A stretch of 64,000 bases of DNA from Tetracentron sinense (Eukaryota; Streptophyta; Magnoliopsida; Trochodendrales; Trochodendraceae), in the NCBI GenBank assembly GCA_015143295.1, contig CM026568.1:36464441-36528440 (forward strand), given 5' to 3'. Positions 35,860 through 47,279 of the stretch are shown piece by piece. The stretch's first letter is position 1. Every line of letters begins with the position of its first letter. The notes beneath the pieces are model-generated. The model was not told where the DNA came from, ran no database searches, and saw only the letters and a list, made by a program, of their open reading frames with translations. The translations under genes were made by a program, and so were the position numbers.

Positions 35860-36500
35860 ATGAGGCTAATGTGTTCCGTTCCATCATAGTCCGGGCATTA
35901 GCTAAGCAAATAAATTTACTAGTGTGTTCCGTTCCATTATAGTCCGGGCATTAGTAAGCAAGAATGCTAGTGTGTTCCGTTCCACCATAGTCCAGGCACT
36001 AGTCAAGGCAAAGCAAGGAGACTAATGTGTTCCGTTCCATTATAGTCCGGGCATTAGTCAAGCAATAATAACTAGTGTGTTCAGTTCCACCATAGTCCAG
36101 GCACTAGTCAAGGCAAAGCAAGGAGACTAATGTGTTCCGTTCCATTATAGTCCGGGCATTAGTCAAGCAATAATAACTAGTGTGTTCCGTTCCACCATAG
36201 TCCGGGCACTAGTCAAGGCAAGGCAAGAAGACAAATGTGTTCCGTTCCATTATAGTCCGGGCATTAGTCAAGCAAGAATAACTAGTGTGTTCTGTTCCAC
36301 CATAGTCCGGGCACTAGTCAAGTCAAGACACGAGGTTAATGTGTTCCGTTCCATTATAGTCCAGGTATTAGTCGAGCATGACAAGAACCTAGTACGTCCG
36401 TCCATTTCATAGTTCGGGTACTGGTTAAACAAGACAAGCAAGAATAACAAGAACCTAGTATGTCCGTCCATTTCATAGTTCGGGTACTAGCTAAACAGGA
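35860..36500 (+). repeat. Tandem array, about 13 units of roughly 45-50 bp in LTR C
   Basis: The unit is 'ctagtgtgttccgttccacc' + 'atagtccgggcactagtcaa' with a short variable spacer. The last units switch to 'gtccgtccatttcatagttc', the version found at 455-985. Confidence 0.9.
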
Positions 36501-38967
36501 ACAAAACAAGGCATGTGTGATTTCCACGATACAAGAATAAGACAAGAATAAGTTGTAAATACGGCAAGCAAGTTTTGGAAACCACAAAAAGTATTTTCAA
36601 GAATAAGTCATTACTTTTGAATACGAATTTATAATGCGTAAGTTAAAATATGATGTTCATGATTTACTTGACGTTGTTATGTCGTTTTAGCTTCCGCACT
36701 CTGATTATGTATCTTTTGGATGAACTGTATCTTATACTACATATTAATATTATTACTCTTGTTAGTTAGTAGCTTGTACTCGCTGAGTATTCCATGCTCA
36801 GCTGTACTTTGATGTCGGCAGGTACACTATACAACATATGGATTCTGGTCTCTTGGACTGAGGCAGCTCAGGGAGAGCAAGAGGTTATTCGGATGGTTAG
36901 CCAGATGTTAGGGTTGGCTTGTGGCCATAGGTTGGGATGAGAGGGAGAGAGAAATGTATTTTGGGATTTCCTTTTGGGGATTTTTCATGTGAGCTTGAGT
37001 GGGTAACTCAAGCATTTGCACCCTTGTGATTATTGTATTTTATCCAGTCATTGTTTTACGTTGACACTTGGAATTACATTTATGTTAAAGAAATTTTTTT
37101 GGATCACTATTTGGCATACCTTGTATACTCTTTGCAGGATTGATTAAGGTTAAGTTACGTCGCCAAAGTATCCTAACTCCTAGGGGGTATTTTGGGGCGT
37201 TACAGATTATGATTATATATTAGTGTGATTTGTGATTATAATCCATGAGAATCATTATTGATAAAATATGTGATATAGTTATGATTTTGATCTCGATTAA
37301 AAAGGGAGTTTTGGTATTTAATTTAGATTGAGACTTATGCCTATCAAAAAAAAAAAAAACTATAATTATATATTGTTGAATTATTGGAAATATGAAAGTT
37401 GTGTGTTTATTTTATGCTTTTTTTATATATGTAATATATATTTGGGTAAAGGAACCTTTGATGAAAATCAAGTTTGCCTAGGCCTGGTTAACATAATGGA
37501 ATGGGACGCTATGATGAGATGTCCTATGACTTGTGACGGTTAGTCTTAGGTGTAATGTAACCAAAGGTGTATCATTGTGCACTCGCCAATGAAAAATATG
37601 CACATGCATGAAGAGAGAATTAAAGACATTAATAATACTATAAGTAAGACCAAAAGTAAAGTAAGTAAATAAGAAAGAAAGACAACGAAAGCGATAATGC
37701 ATGCTTGTGTTTTGCACCACCGAATATCATCAAAAGTGCAATAAGTATGTCAAAGTAAGTAAGTCATCATACCGGGAAATGTACTAAGTCGTCCGTGTCG
37801 GATAATGTACGAAGAGTGGTATCTCAGTAAAGTAAAGTATAGTAACCTCTTTCCTTATACGGTAAAACGCTATTTTAATTTATTATCGATGCATATGGAT
37901 GTGTTGTTCATAAAACGATAAAGTAAGAAGTATGAAAAGTAAGAAAAGAAAGTTATTGACATAATGTATATGTTTTGTTTCCGCACTCTGATTTATGTAT
38001 GTGAAAATGAGGTATGAAATGCATGTAAGTTAATGTTTAAGATATTGTTTACTATGGTTTGTTATATACGCGGAGTAACTTGTTACTCAACCGATAACTT
38101 TTGTTGTCGGCAAGTTCTGGATTTGATATCTGTGCACCCAGACCGTGGGAATAAAAGGAATACATAGAGGATCCTGAAGATGATCATCCAGAAGAAGAAC
38201 GGGGTCTCGATTGATGGTCATATTATTGAGTTTGCTTTATTAGTGGTAGTTGGATTTAATAAGAATTATAATTGGAATTATTTTGGATTTATAATTATTT
38301 TAGTTTGAATGTTTAGGATCATAATAGATGATCAAGATTTTATTATATTTCAGTTGCAGTTATAGACCATGGATTTAGTTAATGTTATTAATTGAAGAAA
38401 ATTTTAAGTTTAGATTTTGGTATGCCTTTAAAACTAATTAAATGGATTAAGTCAAGTAAGTCACATGCCAAAGTTCTCAATTCTTGTAAGGGGATTTTGG
38501 GGCACAACATTGGTAGTGAGAAAGTCATATTTACCTTGATAGAGCTTTCCCTCTTGACCCAAATGCTTATAACTTCTCCTTAGAGAAATCTTCAAGCTTA
38601 AATCTCCTTTCTCCAAGCAAATCCTTCTTTCCCTAACAAGAATCCACTTAGAACCCTAAGTTTTCCATTCTTCTCCCCAAAATTAGGTTTAGAACCTTAA
38701 AACCCTAAAAACCCTCGAATTTGGGGGTCTTGTTTATAGGGGAGGGGGTTAAAACCTTAAAAATTGCATCTTTTTAAAATGCTGAAAACGTGAGGGATCG
38801 AGATCGATCGCCCGCTATTGTATTTTCCCATTGTTTCATCATTTTTGAATTTAAACACCCTACACCCTTAGTTATAATTAAACACACAAAATGACTTATT
38901 GAAAGTCTATTTTAACCTTATTAAACAAGGTATTAACATGAACAAAAATCCGAGTCTCTACAGAGAA

Positions 38968-39545
38968 CATAACTAGCATACACATTTACATTAAAAGCTG
39001 ATTCAATGTCCACCGCCACCACCATTTTAACTTTCGAAATGCAGGATTACCTATTAGCGGAGGTATTCCAATGCCCTTTGGAAAATGCTTAACGTACCCA
39101 TGGTTTCCATTATGTAATGGAATGGCCGGTCCTCATTGTTCCACGCCCTATTTTTAAACACTCACCAACTGTGGTGGTTAAGATTCACTCATCCCTAGGG
39201 TTAACCAATCCAAAATTAGTTTTTTTTAATCTTAATTTTAATTTAGTTAAGCTTAATCAGGGTTAAATGGGAGTTAAAAGGGACACGGGGTAAGTTAAGT
39301 AGCGGACCCATGGGTCTGCTAATCACTGCTCACTTTGGAAATACTTCATAAATTAAAGGAAAGTGTGTTAGACCATCCGATCAAAAATCCAACGACATTA
39401 AAATGATGGTCTGACATGCCTTAAATGATGAGCCCCGTGCCTTAAATTTTGATTTTTTGACACCCTTAGATTGAATCAGTTACTTAAATTGAATATCCAA
39501 ACTTCTTAATTGTCTATCAAAAATGGATAAAATAAAATAGAAATA
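38968..39545. other. End of the interrupted MITE, then no gene seen
   Basis: The first ~18 bases complete the right arm of the MITE at 27863. 39130-39300 holds one copy of the 'aactgtggtggttaag' dispersed repeat. Otherwise unremarkable. Confidence 0.45.
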
Positions 39546-39698
39546 CTAGCCTCAGTCGCATTCTTCCATAGATGCAAGGTGTCAAATAATTCCTTATTTA
39601 ATTTTTTTTTATTTTGTTAAAATAACAAAAATCTCCACGTGTTGCACCTAGTCTTATATCAGTGAAAAATTGTGGAGTTATTGCGACTGGTGCTAGCA
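39546..39698. mobile_element. Small MITE, 'gctagccccagtcgca' family
   Basis: The left end 'ctagcctcagtcgcattctt' faces the right end 'ttattgcgactggtgctag'. Confidence 0.6.
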
Positions 39699-39750
39699 CT
39701 CATCAAAATAAAAATCATCTTAAAAGGAGAAAGTATTACAATAGGATTTT

Positions 39751-40131
39751 GCTAGCCCCAGTCGCAAATCTTCCAAAGACGCAACTGGGGTGCTACAAAT
39801 GTCCAACAGTCTCTGATTATACTTTTTAAAAATAATGAAATATCTCCACATGTTAGCCCCATCTTGGGATGGGATTTGATCTGGTGATAGCCAAACCAAA
39901 ACCATTCAGTGATGTAGTTGATGTGGGACATGTGGCAATAAAAAGGGGGGAAGATATCAAATGGAGAGAAGTTCAAAAATAGGGGGGAAATCAAATGACT
40001 TCTCCCCTTTTTATCACCACATGTCAAACAAATTCCATAGCCAGATGTTTTGGTTGATATCGCCAGATCAAATCTCATCCCCCTCATCTTGTGTCTATGG
40101 AAAAATTTGGAGTAAATGTGGCCAGGCTAGC
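39751..40131. mobile_element. MITE of the 'gctagccccagtcgca' family with a second MITE inside
   Basis: 'gctagccccagtcgcaaatc' faces 'aaatgtggccaggctagca'. A nested fold-back element lies within (39867-40081). Confidence 0.55.
39867..40081. mobile_element. Nested fold-back MITE, 'gacttctcccc' family
   Basis: The left arm 'gggatgggatttgatctggt' faces 'cgccagatcaaatctcatcc'. The centre repeats 'gggacatgtggcaataaaaa' against 'tttttatcaccacatgtc'. Related to 14153-14376 by internal sequence. Confidence 0.65.
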
Positions 40132-40934
40132 ACTCCTCATTACTATAATAGTAGTCAGTGATAGCTTATGTAACGACCCGGAATTTTAATATAATAAAAT
40201 TTTAGGATTATTGGCCTTTAACCGAGGTTAATTAGTTAAGTGTTTGATAAATTCATGGAAAGTGAGTTTTTATTCGGGACAGAGTTGTACTGATAAACTT
40301 CAGTGTTTTTCTCTAGAAATCACACACAGTGTATTGGTCGATTATCGGGATGATCACCCGTCATACTGGTTCTATCGCGCATCGATTTGTGAGACCGCGG
40401 GGGTCTTGTACGTGAATATAACAAGAAAACCAGGACGTCCACAGATTGTCAAATTTCAGTCGTGACTCGATATTTACCGGCTGCTCCAATAGAAATCTGT
40501 GAAACTTGTACCACTGCATGTCGGCCAACAGTGGGGACGATTGTCTGTCATTTCGGTTGTTCATCGTCTTAAACGAAGAAACCGTAACGTGTTTTTTATC
40601 CGAAACAAGGAAATTTGTGGGTTTTGCAGTTTTCTTCCAGACTTATATTTTAGTGTCAAAACTCCATATGTTTTCTCAAAATTCGTACAGCAGGTGTCAG
40701 ATTGCCCCTAGTTCGTTCACCTGAAGTTTCGGTACCATCACACGTCGTTTAGTGGGATTTCAGAGGTCATCTATGCGAAAAATTGGGAAAACCGGTCCAA
40801 CTGCCACGTCACAAGGCCGTGTGATGGCAAATGGGTCTTGCCACGTAGGCAATACCCTTGCCTATATAAAGAGGGTTGAACCCCTCATTTTCTCACATTT
40901 TCTGAAGAGCATCGAAGTGCTGCCCGAACCTCTT

Positions 40935-41150
40935 TCGAGAGAAAGAGAGGAGAGAGAAAGAGGAGAGAGAAAGGTAGAGAGAGAAAGAAGAGAGAGAAAG
41001 GTAGAGAGAGAAAGAAGAGGAAGTCTATTGGGGTTTTTCGACGTTCCCGACACTTTGGGGATGTCCGTTTTCCTCCCTAATGCTTTGATTGGCGTGTAGA
41101 GAGAGAAAGTTAGAGAGAGAAAGTGGGAGTTAAAGAGAGAGAGTCTACCT
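40935..41150. repeat. GAGA-rich tract
   Basis: Repeated 'gagagagaaag' and 'gagagagaaagtagag' words, interrupted by about 80 bp of ordinary sequence. Confidence 0.75.
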
Positions 41151-41939
41151 TGGGGTTTTTTAGCATTTCAGATGCAACCGCGTCATCCATTTCGCCCTCC
41201 GTAGTCTCGTTCATCGAGAGGGAGGTAAAATATCTTTCCATCTTCTCTATTTTTTCCTATTATGTAAATTATTGTATGTGGAATGGTTTTCATTGTATGG
41301 TGTGGATGAAAGAGGGTCGGAAACCCATATATAACGTGTGGAAGGGATGGATGTGTGTGAAAAATGAGTAGAGAGGTGTAGCCCTCGGTTTCGGGCTGTT
41401 ACAACCTGGAATTTAGGCTTAGGAACATTGGGCGATTAATCGCCAACATGCAGAACAATGGGTAATCGATCACCCAGCACTAGCAATTGATCGCCAATGC
41501 ATAGGATTAGAGATTTTGTCCCTAATGGTGTTTGGACTCTCTAGGAAGCTTGGTTTAGCTCTCCCGTGTGTTGTAATGTCACCCTTTGGTGTCATAATGC
41601 GTGTTTGGATACCTGTTTTGAGATGGTAGGATCTATTGGACCAGATATGTTCCCTATCGGAACAATCTTGTGTGATGTGATGATGTTTTGAATGTTTGTA
41701 GGGCGATGGATAGATCCATCAGCACAAATATGTTCCCTATCGGAACAACCTTGTATGATGTGATGAGTTGGGGCACTGGTAAGGCAATGAAAGGATCCAT
41801 CAGCCGGGAAATATTTCACACCGGAATGGTATACCCTCGGACTTGGTCACGGCTTGATGCCCAACTGATTTAATTATTCAAGCGATACTTTGATTAATTG
41901 GGGATTTTCTACAGTTAGAAAATTTAACATATGTTAGAT

Positions 41940-42320
41940 GTTAGTCAGGGTTCCTTCATTACTGATAGTCAACAATGGATGAAATAATATCCATTGATCG
42001 TCGAGAGTGAGTGGAATAATATACATAAATCCTCTTTGGTGAGGTACATGGCTGATCGTCGGGAGTGGGTGGATTGTAATCCATTGATTCTCTTTAACTA
42101 GGTCTGGAGTGGTGGTGATATGTAAGTCCTCTGTGACTGATAATAAGGAGTGGATAAAATAATATCCATGGATCCTTTTTGGCAAGGTACGTGACTGATA
42201 GTCGGGAGTGGGTGGAATGATATCCAAGGATCCTCTTAGACTAGGTACGTGACTGATCGTCGGGAGTGGGTGGAATGTTAACTATAAATCCTCTTTGACT
42301 AGGTCAAGAGAAATAAATGT
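41940..42320 (+). repeat. Imprecise tandem repeat of about 60-65 bp
   Basis: Each unit carries 'gactgatcgtcgggagtggg' + 'tggaat' and 'atccatggatcctctttg' + 'actaggtac'. About six units. Confidence 0.7.
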
Positions 42321-43755
42321 TGGCTTGAGGGGTGGTGAGCTCTGTACTTCGGTATGTTCCAACAATACCTTGAGGTGAAAGACCTTGTGAATTCAGCAGA
42401 AGATGACCCAAGATAGGGTGAGTCTTAGGGTAATAAGATACCTTGAGGTGAAAGGCCTTGTGGATTTAAGGATAACCCAAAAATAGGTTGAGTCCCGTAA
42501 GGCAAGATACTTTGAGGTGAAAGGCCCCGTGGATTCAGGATGACTTAAGATAGGTTGAGAAGTGGGGATCGTTGTACTTAGGTATGTCCCAATAGAGCTT
42601 GGTTGAGGGTGACGAATACCCTAATAGGGTGGTGACCTTTGTACTCAGGTATACCCTGGTAAAGATCGAATATGATGTTGGACCATGAAAGACAGTGACT
42701 TATTTACTTTGGTATGTTCCAACAATACTTTGAGGGGCGGAAACCTCTGTACTTCGGTGTGTTCCAACAAAACTTTGAAGGAGATACGTATCAAGACAGG
42801 TTGAGAAATGAGAATCATTGTACTTAAGTATATCCCAAGACTGAGGAATGGAGATCACTATAATTAAGTATGTCTTAAGATGGTATAAGTTGTTAATTGT
42901 GTGCTGAGTCTAATGACTCAAGATGGTACGGATTCTAAGGACTTCAGGTTTGATTTCATTGGGTATAAGCCCGGTTAATCTCGGTAGTTATCATGGTGGT
43001 ATGGGATGTCATGGTAACGGAGTTTTCTTCTATGGTAACAGATTCTGAAATAGATAACGAGTCTGCAGACTCAAGAATAAAACGTGAGCTGTTATCTGGA
43101 ACGGTAACCTAGTGACATGGATGATGATTTGATGAGTTTGGCAATTTGAAGTTGGGAACCTCAGAATAAGGTAAAATAGCCCTGAGTGACATCAGGTCAC
43201 GAATTATGATATTATATATTATTAGAATATGAGAATTGAATTGTAATACTATCTCATTATTGATGGTTGTTACTATGTGAAAAATAGTCTAGATGGACTG
43301 TGGATTTTGCTAGGCTATATAGCTCACCTCTCATTTTATGTCATCAGATTCTGAAGCGGTTGCCGATTTGCAAAGAGCTATGCGTGATAGATTCTGGAAA
43401 GTGTACTAGCGCATTAGTTGCGCCAAAAGTAAAGAGTATTATAGCAAGTAAGGTAAGGCATTTGTTTATGATGAGTTATTATAATGACCAGTTTTTTTTG
43501 CTTATATAAGCATCTGATAAAATGTTGAAAATTCTCGCATTTTCACAGGTAAAGTCTTCTGCATGCGTGGTAATGACGATCGGACGCACGTCTCAGAACA
43601 CTATTCCTTAGGCACGGGTTCAGGTCGTCACAGCTTACAATAATAATAGTCGCATGTTGAATCACCTCTCACTATCACGCGTTGTATCGTGCATATAATT
43701 TCTTTTAGTAGGTTAGGTTAGAAGTTAAGGTTACACAAATGGTGGACCTCTCAAT

Positions 43756-44091
43756 TAGGGATGGCAACCGACTGGGTTAATCGGGTAACCCGTCCCGCCT
43801 CGACCCTATTGGAACGGGTTTGCGAAGTTTTTAAACAAGGTAGAAGTGGTTTGGGAATGAAGCAATAAACCTGAATCGAGTTTCGGTCTGGAATGGATTT
43901 AAGTAGTCCGACCCGTTTATAATGTAAAATTATTATTTTACCCTGAAATAAATTTTATAATTACCTCAATATAATATAAAATATCAAACCAACCCGTCCC
44001 GCCCCGCCCCGATTAGTGCTTAACAGGACTTGTAATTAGATCGGATATAGGTAGATCCAATCCGAATCTGATCGATCCGTTGACAGCCCTA
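43756..44091. mobile_element. hAT-like MITE remnant
   Basis: The left end TAGGGATGGCAACCGAC faces the right end CGTTGACAGCCCTA, with internal 'acccgtcccgcc' words. No matching 8-bp duplication was found, so the call rests on end style. Confidence 0.4.
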
Positions 44092-44519
44092 GTTTAAATT
44101 AGGTGCCCCTAGCATAAAAGCACATCAAAACATACAAAGCTATCCAAGTTTTGAAAGGAACAACAAAAATGCGAAACAGTGTTCGGATTAGCCCTTTGAA
44201 GCGTTTTGTACTAAAGTGGGAAAATCTTCGGTAAATATAGTACTTGACACGGTTATTACCCTTTGAAAGGAAAAAATCTCGTACACACCACACGTCTATA
44301 GCTGCTTAGTTGGTAGAGGAATGTTAGCAAAACTCCACCTGTGAATGAGTCTGAGGGGGCGGGTGTGCACCTTGAAATAAGCTCCAATGATAAAGTCAGT
44401 ATAAGGCACAAGCACATGAACATATGAACATAATAGTATAAAGATACTTATCGTGAGGTCACTGGGTATATGCACTTGAGGACGAGCTCTGGTGTTATGC
44501 TCTGGAGATTGTAGCTCAG

Positions 44520-44780
44520 GAGGCACAAAGAATATGGCTCAGACAACGTAGCTCTGACAACGTAGCTCGTATAAGGCACAGACAACGTAGCTCTAACAAC
44601 GTAGCTCTGACAACGAAGCTCGGACAACGTAGCTCTGACAATGTAACTCTGACAACGTAACTCTGACAACGTAGCTTGGATAACGTAGCTCGGACAACGT
44701 AGCTCTGACAACGTAGCTCTGACAACGTAACTCTGACAACGTAGCTCGGATAACGTAGCTCGGATAACGTATACGTTGTG
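44520..44780 (+). repeat. Tandem array of 'cgtagctctgacaa' units
   Basis: About 15-17 units of 'acgtagctctgacaacgtag' in 15-16 bp steps. Open frames on the minus strand across it are a by-product of the period. Confidence 0.9.
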
Positions 44781-45020
44781 CATCAGACAACGGGTACGTT
44801 GTGCATCTCACAACGGGTACGTTGTACATTAGACAACGGGTACGTTGTGCATCAGACAACGGACAACGAGCTCGGCACTATTCACAGCACAACGTGACAA
44901 CGGATTTGGCACTATTCACAGCACAACGGACAACGGATTTGGCACTATTCACAACACAACGGACAACGGATTTGGCACTATTCACAGCACAACGGACAAC
45001 GTATTCGGCACTATTCACAT
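44780..45020 (+). repeat. Adjoining arrays of 'gggtacgttgtgcatcagac' and 'ggcactattcacagcacaac' units
   Basis: Four units of the first type followed by four or five of the second, each built around 'gacaacgg'. Confidence 0.85.
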
Positions 45021-45541
45021 CGTCAGACACAAGTTCAAGTGTGATTGCACTCAACAGCTAATCAATTGCAAGGCCGTGCAAGTGGCAGTGTGACCATTCA
45101 TGAAGAGCATCAGGCGGACATGACCTATTTGAGAGAATCTGGTGGCCATAATCGATTGTGAGACCATAAAGAGCATCAAGTAGCCGGATAACACCAAAGG
45201 AAGATGAGAGAATCAGGTGAGTGGCCGCCTGCATAGCCCTTCGGGGTAGGGGTGTGAATGACTGAAGCTTCTCAGATCTCCTTCTTCCTCTTCTTCTTCT
45301 GCCCTTTCTCTTGCCTTCCGCCCCATCCTTCTTCTTTCTGGTGATTCTTGCTTATTTATAGGCATTTGGAGTCATCATGACTTGTGTAGTCATGATGAGG
45401 TCACCTGTCAGACAACAGTCAAGTGAGCCAGCACATAGCCCAAGTGGGTTTATCTCGGCTAAATTGTTAGAATTTGCTAGAGTGAAAAATTCCTATTTTA
45501 CCCCTTCTTTTTACTCCTTTTTACGAATTTTATCCCTTACA

Positions 45542-46892
45542 CCCTTAAATTATTTTTTTTGTTTTTCTAAATAGTTCCACATTGATGGGATAATGCTCTT
45601 GAGTGTGCCTTATAAAGCCTCACCTCCTTCTCTTTTAAAAGAGGATTGTGTGGGGTGTGGGCTTGTGTGTAGTGGGTGTGCGAGTTCTTGTGTGCATGTA
45701 TGTGTGAGTTACTTGTCTATATACTAAAAAAAAAAAAAGGGAACCATATGAATAATGGAGATCAAGTGGAGAATCATAGCAAATTGCAATAGAATTTGGA
45801 AGAGTTCATTCACACCTATAACGCAACCAGGGCGGAGTCGGGGGGCGCGTGCCCCCCTCCCTCCCCCTCTTAATGTTTGAAAAACAAGAGTGTAAGGGTA
45901 AAAATTGGTAATTAAGTACATTGATAGCTGACGGTATCATCAGGGCGAGCAGGACATGAATACTCTGAGCCAAATATCATGCTCTCGACCCGAGGAAAAG
46001 CTCAGAAAAGAACATCCAGAATCCCAACCTGGTCTCTAGCTTGGGACGACCGAGATGAAATTCTTTGAACCTCTAAGCCACCACGCAAAACACCTGGTCC
46101 AACAATATCTTGAAGATATCACACAAAATCGTGATACTCTCCTGATGAATAGGAAATGTACCCTACGACCTTAGCCGCATAGGCAAATTGGAATGAGAAG
46201 ATTCTTGCACCACTGGATAATTCAACTGGAAAGATCTCTATTCTGTTAAGTAATTTTAATAGAAGGACAACTGGTCAACCCTAATGACCCCTCTGTAAAT
46301 AGAACATGTGAGCACATTGCAAGGGGCTGAACTTTTCTCCCTCTCGAACTCAACTCATCGTTCTGTTCTATGACCATTTTTCATCCCTAGTCTCATATTG
46401 AATTGATCGTCGGGGCATCATTGCAAGTCGAAGGACCACCACACTTTGAAGATGAGTCATTGCAGCTAGCCGGAATCAAACCAGTATTCTTAGAGGTGTT
46501 GGATCATGTATTTTCCCCCACAAAGAGCTTTTTAAGGGTATAGCCAAGGGAATGGAGCAGGTGCCTCTCTAAACTTATAAAAAATGTATATAAGTTGTTT
46601 AATTATTTAATTGAGCATAATCATATGACAAGAAACAATTGTCCCCTAAACAATTATATTATATTACCGTGCATAGCTATGGGGCAAGAGGACAACTACC
46701 TCGTAAACAAGGAGAAACAATACCCTTAAAATATGTATGAAATGATCCAAGAACTTGGTCTTTAGAAAAAATAGGGGGTTGTGCCCCCAACCCCCCATTC
46801 CCTAGATCCATAATATTTTATGAGAAAATTTAAGTTTATTTTCTTTTTCTTTTCTTTCACCTACTTTCTCGTCAAACGAACGTAACCTAATG
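45542..46892. other. No gene seen; possible unassigned LTR-like piece at about 45922-46520
   Basis: A block starting 'tgatagctgacggtatcatc' and running to 'gtattttcccccaca' has the look of an LTR, but I found no target duplication and no partner copy. 45833-45890 resembles an end of the hAT-like family at 7615. Confidence 0.35.
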
Positions 46893-47054
46893 CTATGTTT
46901 GGTTGCTGAGAAAATAGGTGAAAATATATAAAATAAAAGAAAATTTCAGATTTCTAACACAATTCTTAGTTGTGTTTTCTATTCTTAGTTGTGTTTTCTA
47001 TAATTTTCTTTTCTTTTTCATGTTTTCACTTATTTTTTCGACAACCAAACATAG
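46893..47054. mobile_element. MITE with 'ctatgtttggttg' ends
   Basis: CTATGTTTGGTTGCTGAGAA on the left is mirrored by TTTTTCGACAACCAAACATAG-type sequence on the right, which ends 'caaccaaacatag'. Confidence 0.65.
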
Positions 47055-47055
47055 G

Positions 47056-47279
47056 GTAAGGGTGGGTTAGTTTGGTGAAAAAGTGAAGGAAAATGAAAGA
47101 AAATTGAGTTTTCTTATACTTTTCGTGCGTTTGGTGTGCAAGAAATGTACTTGTATTTTTCAAAAGTAATTAATTTTCTCTCAAAAACTTCCTTCAACTG
47201 TTGTTTTGAAAGAAAATCTAATTTTTTTTTTTTTTTTTGCATTTCACCCACTTTTCTCGTCAAACAAACACACCCTAAA
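47056..47279. mobile_element. MITE with 'aagggtgggtt' ends
   Basis: 'taagggtgggttagtttggt' on the left faces 'tcaaacaaacacaccctaaa' on the right. The two MITEs are almost back to back. Confidence 0.6.

Larger units (their letters stand above)
33799..37204 (+). mobile_element. Solo LTR C, nested in B
   Basis: Begins TGTAGAGCCCTAGAAATTG and ends TTTTGGGGCGTTACA. A perfect target duplication GATTA lies at 33794-33798 and 37205-37209. It carries two tandem arrays (35652-35843 and 35860-36500) and the shared 'cttccgcactctgat' and 'cgctgagtattccatgctca' landmarks. A second start-like motif, TGTCACAACCC, sits at 34389. Confidence 0.85.
32533..38509 (+). mobile_element. Solo LTR B, nested in D and itself split by C
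   Basis: Begins TGTAGAGACCCAAATTT and ends TTTTGGGGCACAACA. The flanking pentamers TTGAT (32528-32532) and TTGGT (38510-38514) differ at one base. Its own sequence is about 2.6 kb (32533-33798 and 37210-38509). It shares its start with LTR D and 'tttccgcactctgat' with D, C and the window-start LTR. Confidence 0.75.
28193..38962 (-). mobile_element. Solo LTR D (Ty3/gypsy-like, minus strand), split by nested LTRs
   Basis: On the minus strand the LTR begins TGTAGAGACTCGG at 38962 and ends GGGGGGTTACA at 28193. The target duplication GAGAA lies at 28188-28192 and 38963-38967. Its own sequence is 38962-38515, 32532-31418 and 28899-28193, about 2.3 kb in all; the rest is LTR A and LTR B. Family landmarks such as 'cttccacactctaac' (minus strand, about 28830) match the other long LTRs here. 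No coding domains are present, so it is a solo-LTR fossil. Confidence 0.8.
40169..43632 (+). mobile_element. Solo LTR or short LTR-type element with GCTTA target duplication
   Basis: Begins TGTAACGACCCGG and ends CAGGTCGTCACA. The first and last bases are inverted to each other and a perfect 5-bp duplication GCTTA lies at 40164-40168 and 43633-43637. About 3.5 kb long, it has a purine-rich GA array near 40935-41150 and imprecise tandem repeats at 41940-42320 and 42340-42850. A second start-like motif (TGTTACAACCTGGAATTT) sits at about 41398. No coding domains; a Ty3/gypsy origin is inferred from LTR style. Confidence 0.75.
44240..45541 (+). mobile_element. 3' end of an LTR element: polypurine tract plus LTR
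   Basis: A short internal stretch leads to the polypurine tract GAGGGGGCGGG (44353-44363). An LTR of 1178 bp follows (44364-45541), starting TGTGCACC and ending TATCCCTTACA. A TATA-like TTTATAGG lies at about 45355. The LTR is lengthened by tandem arrays (44520-45020). The same arrangement occurs in reverse at 48203-49130. The upstream part of the element is missing. Confidence 0.6.

Noticed and set aside
35860-36500. CRISPR-like array of repeats with short variable spacers
   Set aside because: The spacers are degraded parts of the same unit, the units are directly repeated inside an LTR, and the genome is a plant.
44448-44859. Overlapping frames with repeated SELRCQSYVVRATL peptides
   Set aside because: They are the tandem 'cgtagctctgacaa' array read on the minus strand.
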